The notes: generated by a model not told the origin, from the sequence alone. Positions 35,950 to 44,373 are shown, counted from the first letter of the stretch. The stretch: DNA of 64,000 nt from WLMZ01 sp043753895 (GCA_043753895.1 JAYUWK010000171.1:62001-126000); one strand, 5' to 3'. Translations and numbers: made by a program.

Positions 35950-36034
35950 AGGCGACAGTGAAGGTATCGCACGCCCGTCCGCCACTGCGTGCAGCCCACA
36001 GCCGTGCGATTCTCCCGCCGGTGTGTCCATTTAC

Positions 36035-36063
36035 CTACTGTAGAGTAGACTACTGTAGAGTAG
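36035..36063. promoter_or_regulatory. Tandem operator-like repeat before the DUF234-type ATPase gene
   Basis: The 14-mer CTACTGTAGAGTAG occurs at 36035-36048 and 36050-36063. Each copy is itself an inverted repeat (CTACT-GTAG-AGTAG). The pair ends 15 bp before the ATPase start, over the expected promoter. It may be an operator; nearby genes encode no obvious repressor. Confidence 0.5.
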
Positions 36064-36078
36064 ATAATGAGGAGAAAC

Positions 36079-37533
36079 ATGATTGATCCCTTTGTCTGGA
36101 AGTCGGTGGACCAGTTCGTCAATCGGGTCGACGAGCTCGGGGTGCTCGACCGATGGTGGAACTCTGCCGAGCGGATGCCCGTGAATCTGTACGGTCGGCG
36201 ACGTGCTGGCAAGTCGTGGCTTTTCCGCCGTTTCGCCCACGGCAAGCCGGCTGTTCTCCTTGTGGCACGTCGCGTCGCACCCGGCACTCTCTTGGACGAC
36301 TTCGCCGAGCGACTCGAGCCATTGCTGGGTGTCCGCCCCGCGTTGCCCGATCTCGCCACCCTGTTCCGGGTTCTCTATCGGAGTGCTCGCGAGCACAAGG
36401 TATTGGTCGTCATCGATGAGTTCCCGTACCTGCTGCCGACAACGAATACCGAGATCGAGCGGGAACTCAGCGCACTCCAGCAGGTCATCGAGGAAGAACG
36501 CGATGGATCGCGTCTCAAGCTCGTGCTGTGCGGGTCACTCGTGGATCAGATGGAATCGCTCCTCGCCGAGCGCAGCCCGCTGTATGGCCGCCTCCTCCCA
36601 CTGCAATTGAAGCCACTTGACTTCAACAGCGCTCGCCTCTTCCTCGATGGTTTCGCTTCGTACGAGCAGTTCGAGCGCTTCGCCATCGCTGGAGGCATGC
36701 CCCGATATCTTTCGGTGTTCAGCGAACGGTCGAAGGTACGCGAGATCGTCTGCTCGCACGTTCTCAACCGCAACTCGGCCTTGTGGGACGAGGGTCGCTC
36801 CGTGCTCGAGCAGGAGCTTCGGGAACCGAAGGTCTATTTCGCGATCCTGCAGGCTTTGGCCACCGGTGACAAAGAAATCAACGAGATCGCTCAGGCGATC
36901 AGGTCCGACGCCAAACGAGTGTCCAAGTACCTCAACGTCCTCCACGACATGAGCGTGATCGAGCGAAGAATGCCCATCGACGCTGACGTGAACAGCCGCA
37001 GTGGTCACTGGCACCTACGCGATCCATTCTTCCGATTCTGGTTTCGCTTTGTCTTCCCGTTCCAAGACGATCTGGAGTCAGGACTGCGGGCTACCGACCT
37101 GTACGACGCGGAGATCGCCGACTCCTTGAACGACCACGTGGCACCCGAGTTCGAGGAGTTCTGTCGGCGATGGACCCGTCAGCAGTACGGCGCTCAAGCA
37201 ACCAAAGTCGGCGCTTGGTGGGGACTTGCGCTCAACAATCTCCGTCGATCCGGTGAACGCCATTCTGAGGAGATCGACGTTGTCGGACTGCGACAAGGCC
37301 GTGTGACTCTGGTTGGGGAGGCACGTTGGCGAAACGCTGCGATGGGAGTCGACCTGCTCGCTTCGATCGACGAATTCAAGCTCCCTGCACTCAGGCAATC
37401 CGGACTCAAGGTCGTCAAGCAGCCGCATATTCTCCTGTACTCGCGAGGTGGTTACACCAAAGGCGTCATCGCCGCAGCGACCGATCGGGACGACGTGACC
37501 CTGGTGGATGTCGAAGCAGCGCTCCGCGACTGA
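36079..37533 (+). CDS. ATP-binding protein with C-terminal DUF234-like nuclease-fold domain
   Basis: The 484-residue protein has an N-terminal AAA-type ATPase: FVNRVDELGVLDRWW, P-loop YGRRRAGKSWLFRRF (near 45) and VLVVIDEFPYLL (Walker B). A winged helix (EINEIAQAIRSDAKRVSKYL) follows, then a C-terminal region with RDPFFRFWFRFVFP and EEIDVVGLRQGRVTLVGEAR, where the Asp, Glu and Arg resemble a PD-(D/E)XK core. Such proteins are common in archaea and bacteria; their role is unsettled. GGAG before ATG 36079 sets the start. Confidence 0.85.
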   Translation: MIDPFVWKSVDQFVNRVDELGVLDRWWNSAERMPVNLYGRRRAGKSWLFRRFAHGKPAVLLVARRVAPGTLLDDFAERLEPLLGVRPALPDLATLFRVLYRSAREHKVLVVIDEFPYLLPTTNTEIERELSALQQVIEEERDGSRLKLVLCGSLVDQMESLLAERSPLYGRLLPLQLKPLDFNSARLFLDGFASYEQFERFAIAGGMPRYLSVFSERSKVREIVCSHVLNRNSALWDEGRSVLEQELREPKVYFAILQALATGDKEINEIAQAIRSDAKRVSKYLNVLHDMSVIERRMPIDADVNSRSGHWHLRDPFFRFWFRFVFPFQDDLESGLRATDLYDAEIADSLNDHVAPEFEEFCRRWTRQQYGAQATKVGAWWGLALNNLRRSGERHSEEIDVVGLRQGRVTLVGEARWRNAAMGVDLLASIDEFKLPALRQSGLKVVKQPHILLYSRGGYTKGVIAAATDRDDVTLVDVEAALRD

Positions 37534-37540
37534 TGACTGG

Positions 37541-37963
37541 TTAACGGGCTGGGACGTCCGCAGGGTCGCTGGCTATCGGGCCGGCGGCTGCGGCCATCGT
37601 GGCTACCACTCGCACGGCGCGGTCGAAGCCGGTTCTTACGAAGCGGTCAGTCAACGACGCGTCGGTGCACAGCACAACCAGGTCGCCGCCAGCGTCTCGC
37701 AGTCGGCCGGCGGCACCGAGTAGCACGCCGAGCGCGGAGTCATCGCACGCAGACACGCCGTCGAGGTCGACCACCAACGTGGCACCGGGATACTCGTTGC
37801 TGAAGCGAACCAGAGCACTGTGAAATGCGGGGATGGTGGCAAGGTCGATCTCGCCACTCACATGCAAGACCTCGGCAGAACCGACACTGGCTCGGCGCAG
37901 GTTGAGTTCCACAGCGCTCGACCCTACCGGGTGCTCCGAGCACCGATGAACGACGCGCTTCAC
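37541..37963 (-). CDS. STAS-domain protein (anti-sigma factor antagonist-like)
   Basis: The 140-residue protein contains EVLHVSGEIDLATIPAFHSA and VVDLDGVSACDDSALGVLLG, the STAS fold with a Ser at the site phosphorylated in SpoIIAA-type antagonists. No partner kinase or sigma factor is nearby. It is the last gene of the tad operon and overlaps tadE by 4 bp. The start could be further inside. Confidence 0.85.
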   Translation of the reverse strand: MKRVVHRCSEHPVGSSAVELNLRRASVGSAEVLHVSGEIDLATIPAFHSALVRFSNEYPGATLVVDLDGVSACDDSALGVLLGAAGRLRDAGGDLVVLCTDASLTDRFVRTGFDRAVRVVATMAAAAGPIASDPADVPAR

Positions 37964-38340
37964 GGAGGTTCCAAGATCATCGTGGCGGTGCCATGCAACT
38001 CGACATTGCGCATGAGTACGCCGATGAGCGGCACGTCGGTGAGGTTCGTGATGACAACGGTCACCGTGACGTAGCCGTCGTGGGTTGTGGTTGAGACGCG
38101 AGCCGCCAACGACACGGCGTGTCGCACCGCGGCGTCGGCGGCGGTGGCCGGGTCAGGCGACACTGCCGCCGCCCGCGCACCCGCCCGCGCCGCTTCGATG
38201 GCCACGAGCTGATCGCGAACGACAACCGCGATCTGCACGATGCCCAACAGCAGCAGGCACAACAGCGGCATGGCGAGCGCAAGTTCCACTGTGGCCTGAC
38301 CGCGATCAACTCGGCACCAAGGGCGAGAGCGAATGGTCAC
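37960..38340 (-). CDS. TadE/TadG-like pseudopilin
   Basis: This 126-residue protein has the TadE signature: a short basic N-terminus, DRGQATVELALAMPLLCLLL with the Glu five residues into the helix, then a long membrane helix and an extracytoplasmic beta-rich tail. It is a minor pilus component of the Tad system. It overlaps both neighbours by 4 bp. Confidence 0.88.
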   Translation of the reverse strand: MTIRSRPWCRVDRGQATVELALAMPLLCLLLLGIVQIAVVVRDQLVAIEAARAGARAAAVSPDPATAADAAVRHAVSLAARVSTTTHDGYVTVTVVITNLTDVPLIGVLMRNVELHGTATMILEPP

Positions 38341-38543
38341 CCGACGCGGTTGATCACTTCGTCGAGGACACGATCGAACAGTCGACCGATCTTGCCCCCG
38401 CCACCGCCCGACGTGGCCCAGCTCACCACGAGCAACGCGATCACAGCAGCACCGAGCAGCACGAGCGCATATTCGGTGGTGGCCTGACCGCTGTCGCCAG
38501 GTGTGATGAGCCAGGTATGGAGACGTACGACTTGTTTACGCAT
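38337..38543 (-). CDS. DUF4244/Flp-type pilin
   Basis: The 68-residue protein has SGQATTEYALVLLGAAVIAL, where the prepilin-type site precedes the Thr-Glu-Tyr that starts the pilin helix, then SGGGGGKIGRLFDRVLDEVI. This is the actinobacterial DUF4244 form of the Flp major pilin. It overlaps tadE by 4 bp and lies 34 bp after tadC. Confidence 0.88.
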   Translation of the reverse strand: MRKQVVRLHTWLITPGDSGQATTEYALVLLGAAVIALLVVSWATSGGGGGKIGRLFDRVLDEVINRVG

Positions 38544-38577
38544 GATGAAACCTCCGAGGTGAACGTGATGAGGGTCG

Positions 38578-39075
38578 TCAGCGTTGGAGGCGCTGTAGCG
38601 ACGAGATGGCTCCGGCCATGAGCGGAACGATGGTGAGCAAGACGAACGACGGCAGCGTGAGTCCCACTAGGGGGAACGAAAGACGAATCGGAAGCTGCCG
38701 TGCCGCCGCGTCGGCATTGCGACGTCGTTGGGCGCGCGCTTCATCGGCGAGGCGGTCGAGGATCGGTGCGAGCGGCGTGCCGTAGCGGTCGCACAGCGCC
38801 AGAGCGTCGGCAAGTGGTTGAGCGATAGTGCCGAGTTGGTCGACAAGTTGGGCAATTGCATCTGAGAATCGTGCGCCGCCGGCCACGCTCTGCACGACGG
38901 CCGACAGCGCATCGCGCAGCAGCGGGTCCGCCGACGAAGCCAGCGTCTCGAAGGCCTGTAGCGGCGTGCAGCCTGCGCGTACCGTGAGCACCAACAGATC
39001 GATGAAGTCGGGGAAGGCCAGCGTCAGACGACGATCCATGCGACGTTGCGTGATCACGCGTACCGGCCCGTTCAT
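38578..39075 (-). CDS. Type II secretion F-domain protein, TadC-like
   Basis: This 165-residue protein has a T2SSF domain: FPDFIDLLVLTVRAGCTPLQ, DALALCDRYGTPLAPILDRL, and a C-terminal membrane helix. It is a platform protein of the Tad pilus motor. It is shorter than typical TadC because the N-terminal helices are absent. ATG 39075 overlaps the tadB stop by 4 bp. Confidence 0.87.
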   Translation of the reverse strand: MNGPVRVITQRRMDRRLTLAFPDFIDLLVLTVRAGCTPLQAFETLASSADPLLRDALSAVVQSVAGGARFSDAIAQLVDQLGTIAQPLADALALCDRYGTPLAPILDRLADEARAQRRRNADAAARQLPIRLSFPLVGLTLPSFVLLTIVPLMAGAISSLQRLQR

Positions 39076-39761
39076 CGCAGACCACCGATGATGCGCTGCA
39101 TTGCCCGCCAACCCAGCAGGTTCAGGCCCAACCCCAATGCCACGCAGATCACGCCAACGGGTGTGATCATGAAATGCTGCACGTCGCGGCTGGTGAGCAG
39201 CGTCCATGATGCAAAGCCAAGTGGAACGAGGGTGAGCACTCGCGCCGACAGCCGTGCCTGCGCGCTCTGTGCGACGCGTTCTTGCGACGCGGCGTGCCGC
39301 TCGCGCAGTGTGGCCGCAGCACGGTCGAGTGGTTCGCTGACATTGCCACCCACACGTGCGCATAACCCCAGGATGTGCACGACCAATGCGACCCCAGGAG
39401 TTTCGGCCGATTGCTGTTGCAGGGCTTCGGCAAACGTGGCACCACGCTGCAGTGCGATCAACGTGCGATCGAACAGTGGCGAAAGCGTGGCCACCTCGCG
39501 CGACGCAGTAAAGGCGTGTGCCAATGCTTCGCCACTTGCACAGCGTCGGGCGACATCGTCGAGCAGCGCTGCGAGTGCTTGTACCGGTGGGCCCTCGACG
39601 AGGCGCGACCGACGAATTCGAACTCGCCGCGGGGCGCTACGCGCCGGCACAACCCCAGGCCGTAACCTCGCCCGGGCGATGCCCGCGAGCGCCCATGAGC
39701 GAAGACCCGCGGCCACCACGAAGACCGCGCCAACGCTGAGCAACGTGGCCAACATCAGCAT
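39072..39761 (-). CDS. Type II secretion F-domain protein, TadB-like
   Basis: This 229-residue protein has an N-terminal helix, basic linker, the T2SSF domain (SREVATLSPLFDRTLIALQR, ILGLCARVGGNVSEPLDRAA) and two C-terminal membrane helices. It pairs with TadC as the inner-membrane platform. It overlaps the tadA end by 7 bp and the tadC start by 4 bp. Confidence 0.88.
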   Translation of the reverse strand: MLMLATLLSVGAVFVVAAGLRSWALAGIARARLRPGVVPARSAPRRVRIRRSRLVEGPPVQALAALLDDVARRCASGEALAHAFTASREVATLSPLFDRTLIALQRGATFAEALQQQSAETPGVALVVHILGLCARVGGNVSEPLDRAAATLRERHAASQERVAQSAQARLSARVLTLVPLGFASWTLLTSRDVQHFMITPVGVICVALGLGLNLLGWRAMQRIIGGLR

Positions 39762-40741
39762 CGCCCCCGTGTGAGGTGCTGCTTCACCGCGCCGTCGACA
39801 ACAAGGGTTCGCGGAATTGCATCGCCTGCTTCCGGCTGCGCGAGCTCGACGATGTCGGTCACCCGTCGCTGCCCATCGGCGGCGCGTGCGAGATGCACGA
39901 CGACATCAAGACAGCTGCGCACATGCTCGCGCACCGCGTCGATTGGCCACGTGGGTGCGTGCTGTACCACGAGCGCCTCGACCCGGCGCAGCGTGTCGAG
40001 TGCGGCGTTGGCATGACACGTGGCCATCGAGCCGTCGTGCCCGGTGTTCATCGCCTGCAACATGTCAATCACTTCGCTGCCGCGAATCTCACCGATGATC
40101 AATCGGTCGGGTCGTAGCCGTAACGAGGTACGCACCAGATCGCTCATCGTGATCGCCGGTACCCCATCAGCGGTGGCCGGGCGAGTCTCCAAGCGCAGAA
40201 CATGAGCCGTGTCGAGCTGCAACTCGGCGGTGTCTTCGAGCGTGATGACGCGCTGGCCACAGGGCACATGGGAGACCAGCACGTTCAGCAGGCTGGTCTT
40301 GCCCGACGATGCCGCCCCGCTGATGAGCACGTTGCAGCGCCGGTCGACGATGTCTTGCAACACATCGATGACACCATCGTCGGCGAACTCGGCGAGCGAT
40401 CGTCGGTGTACTCCGAAGCGACGCAACGTGAGGCACGTTCCGTCGATCGCGATCGGCGCGAGCACGGCGCATACGCGAGATCCATCGGGCAGGCGGGCAT
40501 CGACAATGGGCGACAATCGATCCAGCCGGCGTCCGAGTGGATTGAGGATGCGTTCGATGATGCGCGGCGTGACGTCGTCGGACAGGCGACGGGCGAACGC
40601 AATGGCACCGTCGCGTTCGACCCACACATCGCCGCCGTTGTTGATCATGATCTCGTTGACCAGCGGATCGAGCAGCAGCGGCTGCAAGGGCTCGAGCCCT
40701 GCCATGTTTGCGATAGCAGCGAGCGCATGGTCGGGGGTCAT
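39755..40741 (-). CDS. Tad pilus assembly ATPase (TadA/CpaF)
   Basis: The 328-residue secretion ATPase has PLVNEIMINNGGDVWVERDG, the Walker A ISGAASSGKTSLLNVLVS, the Asp box ITLEDTAELQ, Walker B DRLIIGEIRGSEV and the His box MNTGHDGSMATCHAN. It powers pilus assembly in the cytoplasm. ATG 40741 overlaps the cpaE stop; the longer frame only overlies that gene. Confidence 0.93.
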   Translation of the reverse strand: MTPDHALAAIANMAGLEPLQPLLLDPLVNEIMINNGGDVWVERDGAIAFARRLSDDVTPRIIERILNPLGRRLDRLSPIVDARLPDGSRVCAVLAPIAIDGTCLTLRRFGVHRRSLAEFADDGVIDVLQDIVDRRCNVLISGAASSGKTSLLNVLVSHVPCGQRVITLEDTAELQLDTAHVLRLETRPATADGVPAITMSDLVRTSLRLRPDRLIIGEIRGSEVIDMLQAMNTGHDGSMATCHANAALDTLRRVEALVVQHAPTWPIDAVREHVRSCLDVVVHLARAADGQRRVTDIVELAQPEAGDAIPRTLVVDGAVKQHLTRGRC

Positions 40742-41406
40742 GCAGCCAACTCGCGCAGAGCGGCCGACAGCGTGCGCGGCAGCCGCGCTGCGAGCAGACC
40801 AGCGTCGACCGCGCGCGCCACAGCCGGATCGAGATTGATCTCTGCCGACACGGGCGCCTGAGTTGCATATGCAACATCTTGTGCGCGCAACGCTCGACCC
40901 GGTTCGTGCACCACGATGATGCCGGTGGGAACCAGTGGACTGGCTGCGGCGCGACGAAGCGCGAGATAACACGCACGGGTCACCAGAAATCGCTGCTGTG
41001 CTGCCGCGACCAACGCCGGCGGTGGCGCGAAGGAGCCAGCATCGACAATGACATGCCGGGTTCCGGCTGACAGATACTGACCGAGGTCGGCCCACCGCGC
41101 CAGATCGCCAGACGCCGTGGCGGTGCCGCGAGGGATGAGCACCAACCCATCAGCTGCCGGAGCGCCGAGCGATTCGAGTGCAGGCGGCGGCGCCGTCGGT
41201 GAGAGCACCCATTCGTGCACGCCCGAGCCAGCCGGTTCGGGCAAACCCATTGCGGCGGGCACATCGCCCGCAAGATCGATCAACCAGGTGGCTTCCCCGG
41301 CCGGTTGATGAGCCGGTTCATGGGCTGCTGCAGTGAGCAACGCCAACGCACACGACACGACCGTGGTACCACTGCCACCCTTGGCAGCCCAACAAACGGT
41401 GAGCAC
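40738..41406 (-). CDS. CpaE/TadZ-like MinD-family ATPase
   Basis: This 222-residue protein starts LTVCWAAKGGSGTTVVSCAL, the deviant Walker A of ParA/MinD proteins, and ends with a regulatory-like tail. TadZ/CpaE proteins place the Tad machine at the pole. GTG 41406 follows GGGGGTG; the ATG at 41511 is poorly supported. It is the first gene of the seven-gene tad operon. No element was recognised in the 76-bp gap upstream. Confidence 0.82.
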   Translation of the reverse strand: MLTVCWAAKGGSGTTVVSCALALLTAAAHEPAHQPAGEATWLIDLAGDVPAAMGLPEPAGSGVHEWVLSPTAPPPALESLGAPAADGLVLIPRGTATASGDLARWADLGQYLSAGTRHVIVDAGSFAPPPALVAAAQQRFLVTRACYLALRRAAASPLVPTGIIVVHEPGRALRAQDVAYATQAPVSAEINLDPAVARAVDAGLLAARLPRTLSAALRELAA

Positions 41407-41482
41407 AACACACCCCCGGACTCGATCGCACACATGGTGCAATCGTGAGAAACACATCAACGGGGGGAAGCCCGCTAGCAAC

Positions 41483-42460
41483 CTATCCGGCGATGGTGCC
41501 CGCTCCAACATGGTCGCTCGTGACCTCGTTGCACAACGGTTCGCCGCGCACGAAGCGGCCCATGTTGTCGATGAAGATCTGTGCGCCGCGATGGTTGGCC
41601 AGTGCGGTCGCCCCCGAGTTGTGCGGCGTGATGATCACATTGGGCATGTCCCACAAGGGACTATCGGCACTCAACGGTTCGGTCGCGAACACATCAAGGC
41701 CCGCTCCGGCGAGGCGACCGTTCGAGAGCGCATCAATGAGTGCGGGTTCATCGACCAACCCGCCACGACCCACGTTGATGAATCGTGCGGTCGGTTTCAT
41801 CATCGCCAACTCGTCGACCCCGATGAGTTCGCGGGTGTCGTTGGTGAGCGGCAATGCGAGCACTACATAGTCGGCCCACGCGAGCAACGTCGCCAAGCCG
41901 TCCCACGTGCGCGTCTCGCATGGTTCGCGACCCGTGACGGAGCGTCGACACCCGAGCACGTTCATGCCCAGCGCCAGGCCGAGCCGCGCCGTCTCTTCGC
42001 CGATGGGTCCCATGCCGATGACGGCCAAGTTTGCGCCCTCGACTTCGTCACCCATGTGCGGTGCCCAGACGTGCTGCTGCTGGGCTCGCATCCACGCGGG
42101 AGCGTCGCGGCTGAGGCCGAGGATCATCAATATCACCGTCTGTGCGATCGGACGCGCCGAGGATCCTGACGATGTGGTCAGGCGGGCCCCGCGCCGAACG
42201 AACTCACCGAACACCGGACTGTCGACACCGGCCGAAAAAGTGTGCAGCCACTGCAGTTTCGGTGCCTGTAGGCACGCCATGATGTAGTGCGCCGTGCGCT
42301 CGGGCCATGCATCCCCGCTGAAGAACGCAACGGTTACTCGCGCCAGATCTTCGTCGCTGACGTGTTCGTCGCCGTTCAGCGTGATGACATCGAGTTGTGG
42401 CGCAACGGTAAGCAGTTCGGCTCCGTACCGAGCCCATGCGGTGTCGGTACAGAACAGCAC
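41483..42460 (-). CDS. D-2-hydroxyacid dehydrogenase
   Basis: The roughly 325-residue enzyme has the NAD-binding motif VIGMGPIGEETARLGLALGM, the Arg-containing FINVGRGGLVDEPAL, Glu in ATEPLSADSPLW and His in ITPHNSG: the three catalytic positions of the family. It reduces 2-keto acids. GTG 42460 is preferred because upstream residues in the longer frame overlie a separate 25-codon gene. Confidence 0.85.
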   Translation of the reverse strand: MLFCTDTAWARYGAELLTVAPQLDVITLNGDEHVSDEDLARVTVAFFSGDAWPERTAHYIMACLQAPKLQWLHTFSAGVDSPVFGEFVRRGARLTTSSGSSARPIAQTVILMILGLSRDAPAWMRAQQQHVWAPHMGDEVEGANLAVIGMGPIGEETARLGLALGMNVLGCRRSVTGREPCETRTWDGLATLLAWADYVVLALPLTNDTRELIGVDELAMMKPTARFINVGRGGLVDEPALIDALSNGRLAGAGLDVFATEPLSADSPLWDMPNVIITPHNSGATALANHRGAQIFIDNMGRFVRGEPLCNEVTSDHVGAGTIAG

Positions 42461-42468
42461 CGGCCCGT

Positions 42469-42546
42469 TCAGGACGAACTGACCTTCTTCGCCGCGAATG
42501 CGATCAGACCAACGAGTGCAACCAGGAGGACGAGCTTCTTCCACAT
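42469..42546 (-). CDS. Candidate 25-residue single-helix membrane protein
   Basis: ATG 42546 begins MWKK, then a hydrophobic stretch of about 14 residues (LVLLVALVGLIAFA), then AKKVSSS and TGA. Charge distribution is Lys on both sides of the helix, as in tiny actinobacterial membrane proteins. It lies 8 bp upstream of the dehydrogenase GTG. Too short for ordinary gene callers; existence is inferred from composition and position. Confidence 0.45.
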   Translation of the reverse strand: MWKKLVLLVALVGLIAFAAKKVSSS

Positions 42547-42551
42547 GCCGG

Positions 42552-43190
42552 TCACGCTAGCGGTTGTGCCGGAGTAACGACAGCACGAGTCATCGCGGTG
42601 TGCGCCTTCGGTCGGCCCTCGCTCCACCGATGCATTTCGAGCACATCAAAGCCGGCAGCCGAGAGCATCGAAGGCACGTGCCGGATGAGATGACACCCAC
42701 CCGCGATGCGTTGCTGCAACGGGTCGAGGCGCTTCTGCCAACGCTGCGTCTTGTCGTCGTCGGCGAGTCCGTGTTCGAGCACGTGCAGCGTGCCGCCTGC
42801 GACGAGCACACGACCGATCTCGCGCAGCGCGGCGCCCACGTCGGGGATGGTGCACAGCGTGAACGTGGAGACCACGCAATCGACCGAGCCATCGTCGAGC
42901 GGCAGCGTCTCGCCGTTCAGACCAATGACCTCCACGGGGAACGGAGCCTTCGCGATTCGCTCACGGGCAAGCTCGACAGCGCGTGCCGACGGCTCGACCA
43001 CCAGCAGCCGCTGCACTGCGGCTGGATACAGCGCAAGGTTGTGACCGGAACCGAAGCCAATTTCGAGAACGGTACCGTGCGTGCCGGCGAGCGTGTCGCG
43101 CCGATGCGGCCGGAACGCCTTGGTGCCGCACATCCGGTCGATCGCAACCGGCAGCACGCGTTCTTCGTAGTACTCACTGAAGCGACTCAT
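42552..43190 (-). CDS. Class I SAM-dependent methyltransferase
   Basis: This 212-residue protein has VLEIGFGSGHNLALYP (motif I), LLVVEPSARAVELAR (motif II) and DCVVSTFTLCTIPD with REIGRVLVAGGTLHVLEHG, as in UbiE/Methyltransf_11 enzymes. The substrate is unknown. ATG 43190 (MSRFSEYYEERVLPVAIDRM) is chosen over 43241 by family length. It is divergent from selC, which starts 55 bp away. Confidence 0.9.
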   Translation of the reverse strand: MSRFSEYYEERVLPVAIDRMCGTKAFRPHRRDTLAGTHGTVLEIGFGSGHNLALYPAAVQRLLVVEPSARAVELARERIAKAPFPVEVIGLNGETLPLDDGSVDCVVSTFTLCTIPDVGAALREIGRVLVAGGTLHVLEHGLADDDKTQRWQKRLDPLQQRIAGGCHLIRHVPSMLSAAGFDVLEMHRWSEGRPKAHTAMTRAVVTPAQPLA

Positions 43191-43245
43191 GCCCGCTGAG
43201 TCTGCCACGTGTCGCAACACGTTCGGCCCGAGTAGCATCATCGGC

Positions 43246-43341
43246 GGAGGTGTCCGGGTACCTGGTGGGCTCCACCGCCTTCAAAGCGGCTGGGACGAGC
43301 GATCCTCGTCCGGCGGGTTCGATTCCCGTCCACCTCCGCCA
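43246..43341 (+). tRNA. selC: tRNA-Sec (selenocysteine, anticodon TCA)
   Basis: The 96-nt gene has a GGAGGTG acceptor pairing with CACCTCC, an anticodon loop CTTCAAA (TCA anticodon), a long variable arm (GGACGAG with CTCGTCC), a T-arm around GGGTTCGATTCCC, and G plus encoded CCA at the end. The extended arms and TCA anticodon identify selC. An 8-bp acceptor would need a U-C mismatch. It is intact and serves as the left attachment site of the element to its right. Confidence 0.96.
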
Positions 43342-43343
43342 AA
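43314..43343 (+). repeat. attL core (selC 3' end plus two bases)
   Basis: The 30 bases from the T-arm of selC (CGGGTTCGATTCCCG) through the encoded CCA and AA are identical to 51962-51991. This is the crossover region of tRNA-targeting tyrosine integrases. Confidence 0.9.
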
Positions 43344-43369
43344 TAACTGCAGGTCAGAGCCTATTTCTG

Positions 43370-43386
43370 TCGGCGAAATCCGCCGA
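43370..43386. terminator. Small hairpin downstream of selC
   Basis: TCGGCG-AAATC-CGCCGA (43370-43386) is a perfect 6-bp stem 28 bp after selC. It lacks a clear T tract, so use as a terminator is tentative. Confidence 0.3.
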
Positions 43387-43387
43387 T

Positions 43388-43405
43388 TGGTCACAGAATG
43401 GTCAC
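43388..43405 (+). repeat. Left arm-type repeats TGGTCAC (2 copies)
   Basis: TGGTCAC occurs at 43388-43394 and 43399-43405 (11-bp period), 45 bp inside attL. Three copies with the same period lie at 51807-51835 near attR. The arrangement suits integrase arm-binding sites. Confidence 0.6.
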
Positions 43406-43842
43406 GGCGGAAGAGTTCCGTCGGTCCCGATCTCGTCGCGCCAACTGTGAAACTCGGCTCGTATGAGCGCGAACGTGGAGTCGTCCACCTCGAATGCCGA
43501 CCGCGGCAGATCGTCGAGCACGCCGATCGCTTCGCGCAGAACAGCAAGGTTGAAGCCGAGATCCTTCGCGACCGCGAGCGACTCGAGTGTTCGGCGGGTA
43601 AAGCGTGCACGCAGCGCATGCACGTCGACGCGGAGGCCCGCGTTGAACAGGCTGTCGCGGATCGCCGGCCAGAGCCGATCGACGGCGTCGCGGGATGGAC
43701 CGAAGCAGTCGAAATCACGCGTCGTGCGATCGACCACATCGTGAGCGATCAGCGCGCCACCTCCTGCCAAAGCGAACCCATCGGCCTCGGCGAGCGAGAA
43801 GACCAACGATGCAACTCGTTGCTGCAGCTCAGACAGCGACAT
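43402..43842 (-). CDS. AbiEii-like nucleotidyltransferase, internally shortened
   Basis: This 146-residue protein has FALAGGGALIAHDVVDRTTR followed by DFDCF, the nucleotidyltransferase signature of AbiEii/DUF1814-type proteins, then after DAVDRLWPAI and LRVDVHA goes straight to a C-terminal helical part (AIGVLDDLPRSAFEV). Related proteins have some 60-80 more residues in between, so the middle, with part of the active site, seems lost. It overlaps its upstream partner by 14 bp. The stop lies in an att-arm repeat. Confidence 0.7.
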   Translation of the reverse strand: MSLSELQQRVASLVFSLAEADGFALAGGGALIAHDVVDRTTRDFDCFGPSRDAVDRLWPAIRDSLFNAGLRVDVHALRARFTRRTLESLAVAKDLGFNLAVLREAIGVLDDLPRSAFEVDDSTFALIRAEFHSWRDEIGTDGTLPP

Positions 43843-44155
43843 GAACGAGGTGTTCTCGAATCCAACCGTCCCACGCCTCGTGCACGGCCGGCGGCAACCA
43901 CAACGAGTCCCAGATGGCCAGCAGCGTCGCCTGATGAATCCACTCGCGGACGTCGTCCTGCGAACCCTCGCGCAACACTGTCGCGTATACAACCCGTAGT
44001 TCCGCAGGGTCGTCAAGCTCAAAGGTCGAACTGGGACCCGACCATGAAAGGTGTTCGGGCAGCGTGACACGCCCACGCCACTTCCCGCCTGAGGTCGGCC
44101 AGTTCAGCGGAGGCGTCGCTGATCGCCACCATGATGGTTTGTCGACATCTGACAT
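43829..44155 (-). CDS. Small partner protein of AbiEii-like module (unknown function)
   Basis: The 108-residue protein contains GKWRGRVTLPEHLSWSGP, ELRVVYATVLREGSQDDVRE and LLAIWDSLWLPPAVHEAW. I know this pattern as a small gene placed before AbiEii-like nucleotidyltransferases in actinobacteria; a toxin-antitoxin role is inferred. ATG 44155 has a strong AAGGAGGTG site. The 218-bp gap upstream (44156-44373) shows only promoter-like AT-richer sequence. Confidence 0.72.
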   Translation of the reverse strand: MSDVDKPSWWRSATPPLNWPTSGGKWRGRVTLPEHLSWSGPSSTFELDDPAELRVVYATVLREGSQDDVREWIHQATLLAIWDSLWLPPAVHEAWDGWIREHLVHVAV

Positions 44156-44373
44156 CTCTGCACCTCCTTGCATCGCGAGCCTAGATGATTGGCTCCAAGC
44201 CTGTTAGTGGTCGAAGGCGAGTATTGAGTGGGCGGGTCCGGGATGGTGGGTTGTTTCGTTGTGCCAGATGGCGGCGGCAATCAACCATCTAGCACCCACA
44301 GAACGGTAGCGGCCGGTGACTTGACAAGGGAACCGGTTCTCCATGAAGGCGAAGCGCTGGTACTGTTCACGGA

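Noticed and set aside
43281..43739. 152-codon minus-strand frame ending GGGGRESNPPDEDRSSQPL
   Set aside because: The tail is a translation of selC on the wrong strand, a known false-protein pattern; the rest is the shadow of the nucleotidyltransferase.
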